Assembly (NCBI RefSeq): GCF_000805675.1
Contig: NZ_JSEF01000012.1
Location: forward strand, 186,001 to 250,000
DNA length: 64,000 nt
From: Corynebacterium minutissimum
Lineage (GTDB): Bacteria; Actinomycetota; Actinomycetes; Mycobacteriales; Mycobacteriaceae
Direction: 5' to 3'
The first letter of the stretch is position 1, and the number at the start of each line of letters is the position of its first letter. The notes under the pieces were generated by a model, which was not told where the DNA came from, did no database searches, and was given only the letters and a program-made list of their open reading frames with translations. Positions 26,681 to 36,015 of this stretch are shown piece by piece. The translations under genes were made by a program, and so were the position numbers.

Positions 26681-29479
26681 ATGACACTGACGCATCTGGA
26701 TGAGTTTACCCGCGCCCTGCCGTACTCCCTGGATGACTTCCAGGTCGAAGGTTGCCAGGCCGTCGAGGACGGTCATGGTGTCTTGGTCTGTGCGCCAACT
26801 GGCGCAGGTAAGACCATCGTGGGTGAATTTGCCGTATCACTAGCGTTGAGCCAGGGCACACGTTGTTTCTACACCACACCGATTAAGGCCCTCAGCAATC
26901 AGAAGTATCACGATCTCGTCGAAGCGCATGGCGAAGACGCCGTCGGCCTGCTCACTGGTGACGTTTCCATCAACTCCTCCGCGGACATCTTGGTGATGAC
27001 GACTGAGGTCCTGCGCAACATGATCTATGCCGGCTCTGGTGCGCTCGACCGGCTGACTCACGTGGTCATGGATGAAATCCATTTCCTTGCAGACGCCTCC
27101 CGTGGAGCCGTGTGGGAAGAGGTCATCCTCAACCTAGATGAACATGTTTCCATCATTGGTCTTTCCGCAACCGTTTCCAACTCAGAAGAATTTGGTCGAT
27201 GGCTCAGCACCGTGCGTGGAGATACGACCGTCATCGTCTCAGAGAAGCGCCCAGTCCCGCTGGATCAATGGATGATGGTGGGGCGTAAGATTTACCCGCT
27301 CTTCGAGCCGGATTCCGGCGGACAGGTCAACACCGAATTGGCGCGCCGCATTGAGCGGCTGGAGTCGGGGGAGCGCACGTCCGATCACGGCAACGAACGC
27401 TACGAGTACAAACGTGCCAGCTTCCGCTCTCGTGCCCGCCACAAAGGTGGTGACAGGCGCAGCGGAGCGCCCCGCGCCCAGGACCGCTACCGCCCACTCG
27501 GCCGTCCAGAGGTGCTCAAAGAGCTGCAGTCCATGAACATGCTGCCGGCAATTACTTTTATCTTCTCCCGGGCTGGCTGCGATGGCGCTCTCTACCAGTG
27601 CTTGCGCTCCCGCATGGTTCTGACCGCTCCGGAGGAAGCAACCGAAATCAAGGCCATCGTGGACCGCGGAGTGGAAGGAATCCCGGAAGAAGACTTGCAG
27701 GTTTTGGACTTCAAGCGTTGGCGCGAAGCGCTATCCCGTGGGTTCGCCGCCCATCATGCCGGTATGCTGCCGGCGTTCCGGCACATCGTGGAGGAGCTTT
27801 TCGTCAAGGGTTTGGTCAGGGCTGTTTTTGCCACTGAGACCTTGGCCCTTGGCATTAATATGCCTGCGCGCACGGTGGTGCTGGAGAAACTCATCAAATT
27901 CAACGGTGAGGCTCACGTCGACCTCACCCCGGGACAGTACACGCAGCTCACCGGACGCGCGGGACGCCGTGGCATCGATACGCAGGGCAATGCCGTTGTC
28001 CAGTGGGCGCCAGCTATGGACCCTCAAGCCGTCGCCGGGCTTGCCTCAACACGTACCTACCCGCTCATTTCCACCTTTGAACCGGGCTACAACATGGCGA
28101 TTAACTTGCTCGGCATGCTCGGCTTTGACGAGTCTCTCCGTTTGCTGGAGAAGTCCTTCGCTCAGTTCCAAGCAGACGGTTCCGTGGTGGAAGAAACCCG
28201 TGAGATTGAACGTGCGGAACACCGCGTGCGCGAACTTAGAGCGCAACTTGAGGACGCCATCTCCCACCTAGCACCACCTACAAAAGACGGTGATGATGCC
28301 GCCGAGGTCCTCATGGACTATATGCGTCTGCGCCGTGCGCTGTCTGAGGAAGAGAAGGCCGCCCAAGCCAATAAGAAACACGAGCGCCGCAAGGAAGTCG
28401 CCGCTGTCCTTGCACGCCTCCAGGTAGGTGACGTCATCGCCATCGCTACACGCAAGCGCCCCACCTTGGCAGTCGTTATTACTCCAGCTAATCAAACCGC
28501 TGATCCCCGCCCGTGGGTCACCACCGAAACAGGATGGTCCGGGCGCATCGACGCCGAAGGTATTGAGAACCCACCCATCACCGTGGGCCACATGAAGCTG
28601 CCACGCGGAGTGCAGAAGAATCCGCGCCGCAACAACAAATATGTTCAGGATGCCTTCAAGCGGGACTTCTACAAGCGGCCGAAAAAGATGCGTACGGAAC
28701 CACGACACCGTCCCAATAAAAAGGTGGGAGAGCTACGCGATGCGATTCGCCAACACCCAGTCCACCATTGGCCGGCTACTGACCGCGAACAGCTAGCCGG
28801 TGTAGCCCAGAAGCTGGCTCGTCGCGAGCGGGACTTGGAAAAGCTCGAAACTACGGTGGAACGTGCCACGGATACCTTGGGCCGCACCTTCGAGCGCATC
28901 GTCGACCTCCTCGCTGAGATGGATTATGTCGAGTTTGAGGGCTACGGTGATGACCGCGAGCCCGTCATCACCGACGAAGGTGAGCGCTTGGCCAAGATTC
29001 ATTCCGAATCGGACCTCCTCGTAGCGCAATGTCTCAAGAGAGGTATCTGGAACGAGCTAGACCCAGCAGAACTAGCTGGTGTGGCTTCCCTTTGTGTCTT
29101 TGAAAACCGCAAGGCCACACGCGGTGAGGCGAGCGCAGCTACCGATCCCATGGCGGACGCCATGGAGGCTACGTGGCGGATTTATACCGAACTTGTTGCT
29201 GATGAAAAGCGGCATAACCTGCCCCAAACTCGTGAGCCGGAACCTGCTTTTGCGCTCGCCATTCACCAGTGGACCGCAGGTGCACCGTTGGCCTACTGCA
29301 TGGCCGCCGCCAACGAAGCGGGCGCTGAGCTTACCCCGGGTGACTTCGTGCGGTGGTGCCGCCAGGTGGTGGACCTGCTCCAACAAATAGCCAAGACCGG
29401 CTACGAGGACGAAATTCGCCGCAATGCCCGGCGCGCCATAGACGCTATTCAGCGAGGAGTGGTGGCTATCGGCGCTTAA
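26681..29479 (+). CDS. helY: Ski2-like DEAD/DEAH-box RNA helicase HelY
   Basis: The 932-aa helicase has Walker A APTGAGKT at 38-45, a DEIH box near 131, SATVSNSEEFGRWL (motif III), and QLTGRAGRRGIDTQG (motif VI). A basic insertion with KRASFRSRARHKGGDRR lies before RecA domain 2. Towards the C-terminus are an arch-like region and a DSHCT domain (PMADAMEATWRIYTEL through YCMAAANEAGAELTPGDF). Relatives assist RNA turnover or exosome-like degradation. The tat-helY order is conserved in actinobacteria. ATG 26681 is used rather than the GTG two codons upstream. Its end overlaps the convergent protease gene by 14 bases. Confidence 0.95.
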   Translation: MTLTHLDEFTRALPYSLDDFQVEGCQAVEDGHGVLVCAPTGAGKTIVGEFAVSLALSQGTRCFYTTPIKALSNQKYHDLVEAHGEDAVGLLTGDVSINSSADILVMTTEVLRNMIYAGSGALDRLTHVVMDEIHFLADASRGAVWEEVILNLDEHVSIIGLSATVSNSEEFGRWLSTVRGDTTVIVSEKRPVPLDQWMMVGRKIYPLFEPDSGGQVNTELARRIERLESGERTSDHGNERYEYKRASFRSRARHKGGDRRSGAPRAQDRYRPLGRPEVLKELQSMNMLPAITFIFSRAGCDGALYQCLRSRMVLTAPEEATEIKAIVDRGVEGIPEEDLQVLDFKRWREALSRGFAAHHAGMLPAFRHIVEELFVKGLVRAVFATETLALGINMPARTVVLEKLIKFNGEAHVDLTPGQYTQLTGRAGRRGIDTQGNAVVQWAPAMDPQAVAGLASTRTYPLISTFEPGYNMAINLLGMLGFDESLRLLEKSFAQFQADGSVVEETREIERAEHRVRELRAQLEDAISHLAPPTKDGDDAAEVLMDYMRLRRALSEEEKAAQANKKHERRKEVAAVLARLQVGDVIAIATRKRPTLAVVITPANQTADPRPWVTTETGWSGRIDAEGIENPPITVGHMKLPRGVQKNPRRNNKYVQDAFKRDFYKRPKKMRTEPRHRPNKKVGELRDAIRQHPVHHWPATDREQLAGVAQKLARRERDLEKLETTVERATDTLGRTFERIVDLLAEMDYVEFEGYGDDREPVITDEGERLAKIHSESDLLVAQCLKRGIWNELDPAELAGVASLCVFENRKATRGEASAATDPMADAMEATWRIYTELVADEKRHNLPQTREPEPAFALAIHQWTAGAPLAYCMAAANEAGAELTPGDFVRWCRQVVDLLQQIAKTGYEDEIRRNARRAIDAIQRGVVAIGA

Positions 29480-30137
29480 GGTCCGCGGCCGCCGCGATGA
29501 GTGCTCGGCGGTGGGGCGCAACCAGCGCCAAGGTAGCGATGCGAAGGTTCTTGCCCAAAGGATTGAGGATGAGAGCTTGGGTACCTACGACCTCGTCATT
29601 GAGGAATGCTGGGCCACCTGAATCACCTTTCACAGCCGGAAGTGTGTTAAACACCATGCCGGCGGGCGAGACCGTCGTGCGAAAGTCCACCGACCAAACG
29701 CGGAAGAAGGGCATAAGAAAGAGTCCTTGACGCAGCTGTGCGCGACGCGCCTTGCCCCCGAATCCCCACGTAGAAATCGGATCACGGAACGATGGGGTCT
29801 GTGCAGCAATTCCGGGCACGTCGCGAGCAGGAGCTGGAGAATCGAGCGCACACAGTGCCATATCGGTGCCGTCGATGGTGCGCACGGCTTTAATTCGCCG
29901 GCTAAAACCACCACTGACTTTGTACTGGTCGCTCTCTTCGAGGCCGTCACGGAAGAAGTGCGCGCAGGTCAGGACCAGTTCAGCGCGGTGCTGAGTTCGT
30001 GGCTCAAGTGAGGAGTCCACTAATACACCCGAGCAGTACCCGTTGCGGGTGCGGATTTTCACGACAGCAGGATGAGCTTTCACGTGCTCTAGCCTATCGA
30101 GGAAGCGCACAGTTCGGCACTCGGTACGGCCCAGCAT
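29466..30137 (-). CDS. Trypsin-like serine protease without signal peptide
   Basis: A 223-aa chymotrypsin-fold protein with an apparent triad: His60 in TCAHFF, Asp92 in GTDMALC, and Ser173 in KGDSGGP. SGVLV and NTLPAVKGDSGGPAF fit the S1 family. Unlike most actinobacterial members there is no hydrophobic signal peptide; the start reads MLGRTECRTVRFLDRL. It may be cytosolic, or the true N-terminus may differ (a further in-frame ATG lies at 30158, also without a signal). Neither start has a clear ribosome binding site, so a leaderless message is possible. It is divergent from the M24 peptidase gene, 19 bases away. Confidence 0.82.
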   Translation of the reverse strand: MLGRTECRTVRFLDRLEHVKAHPAVVKIRTRNGYCSGVLVDSSLEPRTQHRAELVLTCAHFFRDGLEESDQYKVSGGFSRRIKAVRTIDGTDMALCALDSPAPARDVPGIAAQTPSFRDPISTWGFGGKARRAQLRQGLFLMPFFRVWSVDFRTTVSPAGMVFNTLPAVKGDSGGPAFLNDEVVGTQALILNPLGKNLRIATLALVAPHRRALIAAAADLKRR

Positions 30138-30156
30138 GACGGGTAAGCTGACGGGC

Positions 30157-31239
30157 ATGACTGATTACGCTTCCCGTCTTTCGCGCGCGCGTGAGGCAGT
30201 GGCCGCACACGGCATTGACGTGGCTCTCTTGGGCACTGGCGCTGAATTCGCTTATCTGACTGGCTCCTGGGTGTCTTCCCATGAACGGCTTACTTGCTTA
30301 GTGCTGCGCCCCGATGCTGAGCCGGAAATCGTGGCTCCGAGCACCGATATTGAGTCCCTTAAGTGCGTCGACGCCGAGCTTCGCGGGTGGAAAGACGGTG
30401 AGGATCCGTATGCGCTGGCCTTGGAAGGGCTTAGCCCGCACCATGTAGCGTTAGGTTCGACGCTAACGGCCGATCACGTGCTGCGCTTCCAAGCTCTGCT
30501 CGACGGAGCATCCTATGTCTTAGCCACGGACGCCCTCTCTGAGCTCTTTACTCGCAAAGATGCCGATGAGATTGATCAGCTCCGCACGGCGGCGCACGCA
30601 ATCGATGCGGTCCACATCGAGGTGCCTCGTCTCCTGCAGCCAGGCCGCACAGAGGCAGAGGTAGCAGAGGACCTCCGTCAGCTCATACTGCGCGAACACA
30701 GCGCGGTTGACTTCATCATCGTCGGTTCCGGTGCCAACGGTGCGAACCCGCACTACGATTATGGTGACCGCGTGCTGTCTGCCGGCGATCCCGTTGTGGT
30801 GGACATTGGTGGCACGCTGCCTTCGGGGTACCATTCCGATTGCACGAGGACGTATGTCGTCGGTGGTGATGTCGCTGCAGCACCGGCCGATTTCGGTGAG
30901 GCTTATGCAGTGCTGGAGAAGGCGCAGGCGGCGGGACGTGCAGCGGCACGCCCCGGCGTAAGTGCACAAGAAATTGACCGTGTAACCCGCCAGATCATTG
31001 AGGAAGCCGGCTGGGGTGAGCATTTCACGCACCGCACGGGCCACGGCATTGGGCTGTCTACTCACGAGGAGCCTTTTATCATGGAAGGCAATGGGCTGGA
31101 GCTCACTGAGTCCATGGCGTTTTCCATCGAGCCAGGCATCTATGTTCCAGGTAAATGGGGAATGCGCCTAGAGGACATTGTGGTGACCACTGCGGAAGGC
31201 CACGAATCTCTCAACCAGGCACCCCGGGAGCTGCGCTAA
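30157..31239 (+). CDS. M24 family Xaa-Pro dipeptidase/aminopeptidase
   Basis: 360 aa: an N-terminal creatinase-like domain (YASRLSRAREAVAAHGIDVA) and a C-terminal pita-bread domain. The five metal ligands lie in VVDIGGTL, DCTRTYVVGG, THRTGHGIGLSTHEEPF, FSIEPGIYV and MRLEDIVVTT. It cleaves peptides with proline in second position, in the cytosol. Its stop codon overlaps the start of the following SDR gene by one base (TAATG), so the pair is translationally coupled. Confidence 0.93.
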   Translation: MTDYASRLSRAREAVAAHGIDVALLGTGAEFAYLTGSWVSSHERLTCLVLRPDAEPEIVAPSTDIESLKCVDAELRGWKDGEDPYALALEGLSPHHVALGSTLTADHVLRFQALLDGASYVLATDALSELFTRKDADEIDQLRTAAHAIDAVHIEVPRLLQPGRTEAEVAEDLRQLILREHSAVDFIIVGSGANGANPHYDYGDRVLSAGDPVVVDIGGTLPSGYHSDCTRTYVVGGDVAAAPADFGEAYAVLEKAQAAGRAAARPGVSAQEIDRVTRQIIEEAGWGEHFTHRTGHGIGLSTHEEPFIMEGNGLELTESMAFSIEPGIYVPGKWGMRLEDIVVTTAEGHESLNQAPRELR

Positions 31240-31973
31240 TGGGTGCTCTGTTGATTCTTGGCGGGCGCAGCGACATTGGCGGAGAGCTCGCTCGTCGGTT
31301 GTGCCATGACCGCCCGGTCGTCCTGGCAGCACGGGGCGAGCACGGCATGGAGGAGTTACACAAGGAGCTATCCGATGCAGGAGCCACCGCCGTCCATACC
31401 CTGTCCTTTGATGCCACTGAAGTTGAGAGTCATCGAGACGTCGTCGAGCGCGCGGCACAGCTAGCGGGCGAATCCATCACCACGGCCGTGGTTGCCTTCG
31501 GCATCTTGGGGGATCAAGAACGTGCCGAACACGACGAGGCCCATGCCTTCGACATCGCGCTGGTGGACTATGCGGCGCAGGTATCCATGCTCACCGTGTT
31601 GGCCGATGTCATGCGCTCTGGCCATATCGTCGCTTTCTCGTCGATTGCGGGGTGGCGGGCGCGCCGTGCCAACTATGTCTATGGCTCGACCAAAGCTGGG
31701 CTGGATGCTTTCTGCCAGGGCCTAGCGGACCGACTGCACGGCACGGACTTGGCACTCATAACCGCACGTCCTGGTTTTGTTATCGGCTCCATGACAACTG
31801 GTATGAAGCCGGCGCCGTTGTCGGTGACGCCAGACGTCGTCGCGGAAGCCGTCGCGCGGGCTATTGAATCCGGTTCAGGCTCGCGCACGCTATGGATTCC
31901 ACGCGCGCTTCAGCTCTTGGCCTGGATTATGAAGCTCGTGCCGCGCCCCATCTGGCGACACATGCCGCGTTAA
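31239..31973 (+). CDS. Short-chain dehydrogenase (DprE2-like SDR)
   Basis: 244 aa with the nucleotide-binding motif LILGGRSDIGGELARRL, active-site Ser in AFSSIAG, and YVYGSTKAG carrying the catalytic Tyr-x3-Lys. The GGRSDIG variant and the C-terminal helix LLAWIMKLVPRPIWRHMPR resemble DprE2, which reduces the 2'-keto intermediate in decaprenyl-phosphoryl-arabinose synthesis. As no dprE1 lies nearby, this is more likely a paralogue of unknown substrate. The start overlaps the peptidase stop; the end overlaps the convergent CobG-like gene by 4 bases. Confidence 0.85.
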   Translation: MGALLILGGRSDIGGELARRLCHDRPVVLAARGEHGMEELHKELSDAGATAVHTLSFDATEVESHRDVVERAAQLAGESITTAVVAFGILGDQERAEHDEAHAFDIALVDYAAQVSMLTVLADVMRSGHIVAFSSIAGWRARRANYVYGSTKAGLDAFCQGLADRLHGTDLALITARPGFVIGSMTTGMKPAPLSVTPDVVAEAVARAIESGSGSRTLWIPRALQLLAWIMKLVPRPIWRHMPR

Positions 31974-32794
31974 TCCTGCAGATAGGGGGATTGCGCGTCG
32001 AAAATAAAGCCGCGTGGAGCAAGGACGCGCAGGACGACGTCCGCATCACCATCCGCAAGGTCATGGAGCACCAAGCCCCGCCACGGTGTCACCGTAATAG
32101 GTACATCTAGCTGTGCTATCAGCCCCGCGTACTCGCCCGGCAGAACGCCCTTGTGCAAACCTGCGCCCAAATCGACGCGGCCCTCAGCAGTGTGCTCAGT
32201 AAGCCAACCGATGGGCGCCTGTGCCGATGCTGCGGGACCACGATCCGAGTGGGCTCCTTCAGCTTCGGCGGAGGACGTAGCTTCGCTCGCAACGGCGTCG
32301 CTCGTGACCGCCGTAAGAACGGAATCGATGAGGGCGGGGAGGGCGTCGTCAAGCGCCAGCGCCTCATCGGACACACGACCATCCTGGATAAGGCGCACCG
32401 ACGTGGTATTTGCCGGGTTCTGCAGCTGTAGGCCTAGCGACACTCCGTGCGCCACAATGTCACCGTGGCCGCCGTCGATGCCCACGACGGTGTGCACCAA
32501 GCGCGTGTAAACAGCCTCGTGCTCCGGCACCGCCGCAGCGAGCTCCTCAGCCACGCGCACAGCCAAGGTACGAGCATGCAGAGACAGCGGAGAGGCCACG
32601 ACGTGCGGGGCGCTGTGGGGCAGTGACACACTGCTCATATCGGCTTCGTCGTCCACTCCACGCAGGGTAACCACGCTGTGCTCATCGAGGTAGACGTAAC
32701 CATCAGCGTGTTCGCGCGCGGCCTGGCCCAGCGCCAGCCACTGCTCAGGTGTCACCACGCCGCCAGCGGGATAGAAGTGCAAGGTATGAGACAT
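31970..32794 (-). CDS. CobG/nitrite-sulfite reductase-like protein lacking all cysteines
   Basis: 274 aa resembling the ferredoxin-like half domains of precorrin-3B synthase (CobG). These include the N-terminal GGVVTPEQWLALGQAAREHADG...LRGV pattern and a second copy near the C-terminus (LPGEYAGLIAQLD...TPWRGLVLHDL). In CobG and sulfite reductases four cysteines bind the 4Fe-4S/siroheme site; this protein contains no cysteine at all, so it cannot carry that cluster. An Ala/Ser-rich linker (around residues 165-190) joins the parts. No other cobalamin genes are in the window. Its function is unknown; it may bind a tetrapyrrole without redox chemistry, or be a relic. Confidence 0.7.
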   Translation of the reverse strand: MSHTLHFYPAGGVVTPEQWLALGQAAREHADGYVYLDEHSVVTLRGVDDEADMSSVSLPHSAPHVVASPLSLHARTLAVRVAEELAAAVPEHEAVYTRLVHTVVGIDGGHGDIVAHGVSLGLQLQNPANTTSVRLIQDGRVSDEALALDDALPALIDSVLTAVTSDAVASEATSSAEAEGAHSDRGPAASAQAPIGWLTEHTAEGRVDLGAGLHKGVLPGEYAGLIAQLDVPITVTPWRGLVLHDLADGDADVVLRVLAPRGFIFDAQSPYLQD

Positions 32795-32864
32795 GATGAC
32801 TCAGTCTAATTGCCCAGGGAGGGGTAACAGCGAACGGGCAGGTAAACCAAGTAGGGTAGGCGGC

Positions 32865-33428
32865 ATGCCCTTTGTTCTGTTCATCGCGTACATCCTTCTG
32901 GAAACCCTCGCCTTCTGGGCCGTCGCGAATTGGATCGGCGTTCTGTGGGCCCTGCTTGCTTTAGGGCTTACCATGCTCTTCGGCATGACTATCGCCAGCT
33001 GGGAGGTGCGCCGCATGATGTCTGCCCGCATCCGCCAGACCGGGGACGGCATGTATGTCATGGAAGACCCCACGCCAGGTAAAACCGCAGGAAATGTGGG
33101 TTTGACCATGGTAGGCGGCATGCTGCTCTCTGCGCCGGGTTTTGTGTCCACGATATTGGGTGCGCTGCTGATCTTTGCACCGACGCGTTCTATTATCCGA
33201 ACGCTCTTGGCCGCATCCATGTTTAAGAAGATTGAGAACCTCGGTGTGCGTGTGTATGAGGCCTCACCAATGGCCCAGCACCGCGATTCCTATGGTTCTT
33301 TTGGATCTATGGGACCATCGGGGACGACGGATCCGAACAACCTTAACCACGAGGTCATTGATGAAGACGAGCTGCGGGAGTGGACCCAGCACGTCAAGCC
33401 TGAGGACTTCGGGGACGGCAAGAAGTAG
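32865..33428 (+). CDS. fxsA: FxsA family membrane protein
   Basis: 187 aa with two to three membrane helices in the first 110 residues (FVLFIAYILLETLAFWAV; TMVGGMLLSAPGFVSTILG) and a hydrophilic cytosolic tail. FxsA in E. coli interferes with phage F exclusion; the physiological role is unknown. The ATG at 32865 gives the typical family start. The stop codon overlaps the GTG start of the lnt-ppm gene by one base, so the two are coupled, an arrangement I recall from other corynebacteria and mycobacteria. Confidence 0.88.
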   Translation: MPFVLFIAYILLETLAFWAVANWIGVLWALLALGLTMLFGMTIASWEVRRMMSARIRQTGDGMYVMEDPTPGKTAGNVGLTMVGGMLLSAPGFVSTILGALLIFAPTRSIIRTLLAASMFKKIENLGVRVYEASPMAQHRDSYGSFGSMGPSGTTDPNNLNHEVIDEDELREWTQHVKPEDFGDGKK

Positions 33429-35830
33429 TGGTAGAGGTACTCGCGCGCCTAATACTGGCCGCTGTCTCCGGCGGTATCACGTTTCTTGCCGTCGAACCAC
33501 GCGGCTGGTGGGCTGCTGGCATCATTGGCATTGCGCTGCTCGTGGCAGCGTTGTCGCCGTGGCGGAGTGATGTGTCGAAGCTTCAGCCGACGCTTGCGTG
33601 GGCTGCCCTCATCGCCGCGGTGCACAGTGCGGTGCTGTACCTGTTCACACTGCCGTGGATTGGTGAGCTCGTCGGCAGTATGCCCTACATTGCGCTGGCG
33701 ATCTTTTTGTCCCTCTACAGCATTCTGTTGGGCATCGGTGGGGCGGCCCTGTTGCGGTGGCGCCATGGCTTCGCGCTCTTTCCCTTCTTCTACGTCGCGG
33801 TGGAGTTGTTACGGTCCTCGGTGCCTTTCGGTGGGTTCTCGTGGGTGCGTCTGGCTTGGGGGCAGATTGAAGGTCCCCTGGCATACCTCGCGCCATGGGG
33901 CGGACCTGCGCTGATCTCCTTTGCCGTGGTGTGTGTCGCGGCGGGCCTGGTCGGTCTAGCCCGCGCACCGAAACTTGCCTGCGCGCTCATGGCGCTGCCG
34001 TTGCTCGCGGGTCTTCTCGCAGGCTTCGGCATCAATCGTCCCGGTAACACGACGGGCTCGGTAACGGCTGCGGCAGTCCAGGGCAACGTTCCACGCCTCG
34101 GCTTGGATTTTGCTGCCCAACGCCGCGCGGTGCTGGACAACCATGTCCGGGTTACCGAACAGGCTGCCCAGGATGGCGCGCACCCCGACATCGTCATCTG
34201 GCCAGAAAACGCCTCCGATATCAATCCCTTCACCAACCAAGACGCGCGGGCGCTTATCGACGCCTCCGCTCACGACATCGATGCCCCTATCCTCGTCGGT
34301 ACCTTGACCACTGATGAGGTGGGAGCACGCAATACGATGCAGGTTTTCAATCCCGATGGCACGGTAGGAGAGCACCACCACAAGAAGTATTTGCAGCCTT
34401 TCGGTGAAACAATGCCGATGCGGGACTTCTTTGCCAAGATCACCGATCTGGTGGACCTTGCCGGGGATATGAAACCAGGAGATGGCCCAGGCGTGGTCAC
34501 CATGGCTGGCACGACTGTGGGCGTTGCTACCTGCTACGAGGTGAGCTTTGATCAAGCCTTCCGCACAGCGATTAACAACGGGGCGCAGATACTTACCACG
34601 CCCACGAATAACGCGACGTTTAGTGACTCGGACATGACTTACCAACAGCTCGCTATGAGCAGGCTTCGGGCATTGGAGACTGACCGTGCGGTCATCGTCG
34701 CCGCCACCTCGGGGGTCTCCGCCATTGTGCATCCGGATGGCAGTGTCAGCCAGGCGAGCGGAATCTTTGAACCGGCTTATCTTGAGGAAGAGCTTCCCTT
34801 AAGAGAAGGCCGGACTTTTGCGGTGCGTTATGGTTCGATCCTGCAATGGCTCATGGTTATCATTGGAACGGTCTGCGCGCTGCTGGCGGTCTATTCCACC
34901 CGCGTGTCACGCGGCAGCGCGCCTAGAAAAGAAGTCTTAAGGAGCAAAGAACTAGTGAGCTCGACCCGCGAATCCACCCTGGTCATTATCCCTACCTACA
35001 ACGAGATTGAGAACCTGCCACTTATCACCGGCCGCGTGCGCGAGGCCACCCCGGAGGTTCACATTCTCATCGTGGACGATAACTCCCCGGACGGCACCGG
35101 TGAAGCAGCCGACAAGCTGGCTGCAGAGGACGCTAACCTGCACGTCCTGCACCGCGAAGGCAAGGGCGGCCTCTTGGGTGCCTACATTGCTGGCTTCGAG
35201 TGGGGCTTGGAAAAAGACTACCAGGTGCTGTGCGAAATGGACGCGGACGGCTCTCACGCCCCGGAGCAGCTGCACCTGCTGCTCGAAGAGATCGACAAGG
35301 GCGCAGATCTCGTTATCGGCTCGCGCTATGTTCCGGGTGGTGAAACCGTGAACTGGCCGGCCAACCGCGAGCTGCTCTCACGCCTAGGCAATAGGTACAT
35401 TTCTGTCGCCCTTGGCGCAGGTATTAACGATATGACCGCCGGTTACCGTGCGTTCCGCCGTGAACTGCTTGAGCATCTCGACTTCGACAGCTTGTCCAAG
35501 GCTGGCTACATCTTCCAGGTGGACGTGGCCTTCCGCGCAATCAAGGATGGCTTTGATGTTCGCGAGGTCCCGATTACCTTTACCGAGCGTGAGCTGGGCG
35601 AGTCCAAGCTGGACGGCTCATTTGTTAAGGATTCTCTCCTCGAGGTCACCAAGTGGGGAATCGCGCACCGCTCGGAACAGGTCAGCGATTTCAGCGGTGA
35701 AGTATCCAAGCTTGCCAGCCGCACCGTGGACGATCTAGAGCTCGGTGCCAAGGCTACCAAGGCAAAGAACGCAATCAGCGATTTCGTAAACGATGTAACC
35801 CACTTGGTTTCCAACACGTTGAAGCGCTAA
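33428..35830 (+). CDS. ppm1: Fused apolipoprotein N-acyltransferase and polyprenol-phosphate mannosyltransferase
   Basis: 800 aa in two parts. Residues 1-500 are Lnt: about six to seven membrane helices, then a nitrilase domain with Glu260 (WPENAS), Lys319 (HKKYLQPFGE) and Cys369 (ATCYEV) as the acylating triad for lipoprotein N-acylation. Residues about 515-760 are a GT2 domain (VIIPTYNEIENLP, VDDNSPDGTG, CEMDADGSH) that makes polyprenyl-phosphate-mannose for lipomannan and protein O-mannosylation. M. tuberculosis has the same fusion, whereas C. glutamicum keeps two genes. An AAGGAG at 34939 and GTG at 34955 (codon 510) stand exactly at the junction and could start a free 291-aa Ppm. A terminator follows. 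Confidence 0.94.
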   Translation: MVEVLARLILAAVSGGITFLAVEPRGWWAAGIIGIALLVAALSPWRSDVSKLQPTLAWAALIAAVHSAVLYLFTLPWIGELVGSMPYIALAIFLSLYSILLGIGGAALLRWRHGFALFPFFYVAVELLRSSVPFGGFSWVRLAWGQIEGPLAYLAPWGGPALISFAVVCVAAGLVGLARAPKLACALMALPLLAGLLAGFGINRPGNTTGSVTAAAVQGNVPRLGLDFAAQRRAVLDNHVRVTEQAAQDGAHPDIVIWPENASDINPFTNQDARALIDASAHDIDAPILVGTLTTDEVGARNTMQVFNPDGTVGEHHHKKYLQPFGETMPMRDFFAKITDLVDLAGDMKPGDGPGVVTMAGTTVGVATCYEVSFDQAFRTAINNGAQILTTPTNNATFSDSDMTYQQLAMSRLRALETDRAVIVAATSGVSAIVHPDGSVSQASGIFEPAYLEEELPLREGRTFAVRYGSILQWLMVIIGTVCALLAVYSTRVSRGSAPRKEVLRSKELVSSTRESTLVIIPTYNEIENLPLITGRVREATPEVHILIVDDNSPDGTGEAADKLAAEDANLHVLHREGKGGLLGAYIAGFEWGLEKDYQVLCEMDADGSHAPEQLHLLLEEIDKGADLVIGSRYVPGGETVNWPANRELLSRLGNRYISVALGAGINDMTAGYRAFRRELLEHLDFDSLSKAGYIFQVDVAFRAIKDGFDVREVPITFTERELGESKLDGSFVKDSLLEVTKWGIAHRSEQVSDFSGEVSKLASRTVDDLELGAKATKAKNAISDFVNDVTHLVSNTLKR
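34939..34957 (+). promoter_or_regulatory. Internal ribosome binding site and GTG at the Lnt/Ppm junction
   Basis: AAGGAG (34939-34944), 10 bases, then GTG (34955), in frame with the surrounding gene and followed by SSTRESTLVIIPTYNE, a natural Ppm N-terminus. It is probably the retained start of a once separate gene. Confidence 0.6.
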
Positions 35831-35856
35831 ACACCGGTTTGCCTCCCGCCCTTAAT

Positions 35857-35888
35857 GCCCGTAAGCAGAAAATTGCTTGCGGGCTTTT
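35857..35888 (+). terminator. Intrinsic terminator after lnt-ppm
   Basis: GCCCGTAAGC (35857-35866) pairs with GCTTGCGGGC (35875-35884), with one G-T pair, followed by TTTT. Confidence 0.85.
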
Positions 35889-36015
35889 GTGGTAATGACC
35901 AGGTGCAGTGCTAATGTCGTAAGTAGCACTTTTCACCGTGCAACGTGATTCACTTCACGTCATTCTCACACTAAGGATCGTTCGGCACGTACCTGCCGAT
36001 GGAGGAGACACTGCA

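Noticed and set aside
31239..31973. Assignment of the SDR as DprE2 itself
   Set aside because: DprE1 is not adjacent and the neighbours are peptidase genes; the similarity fits a paralogue equally well.
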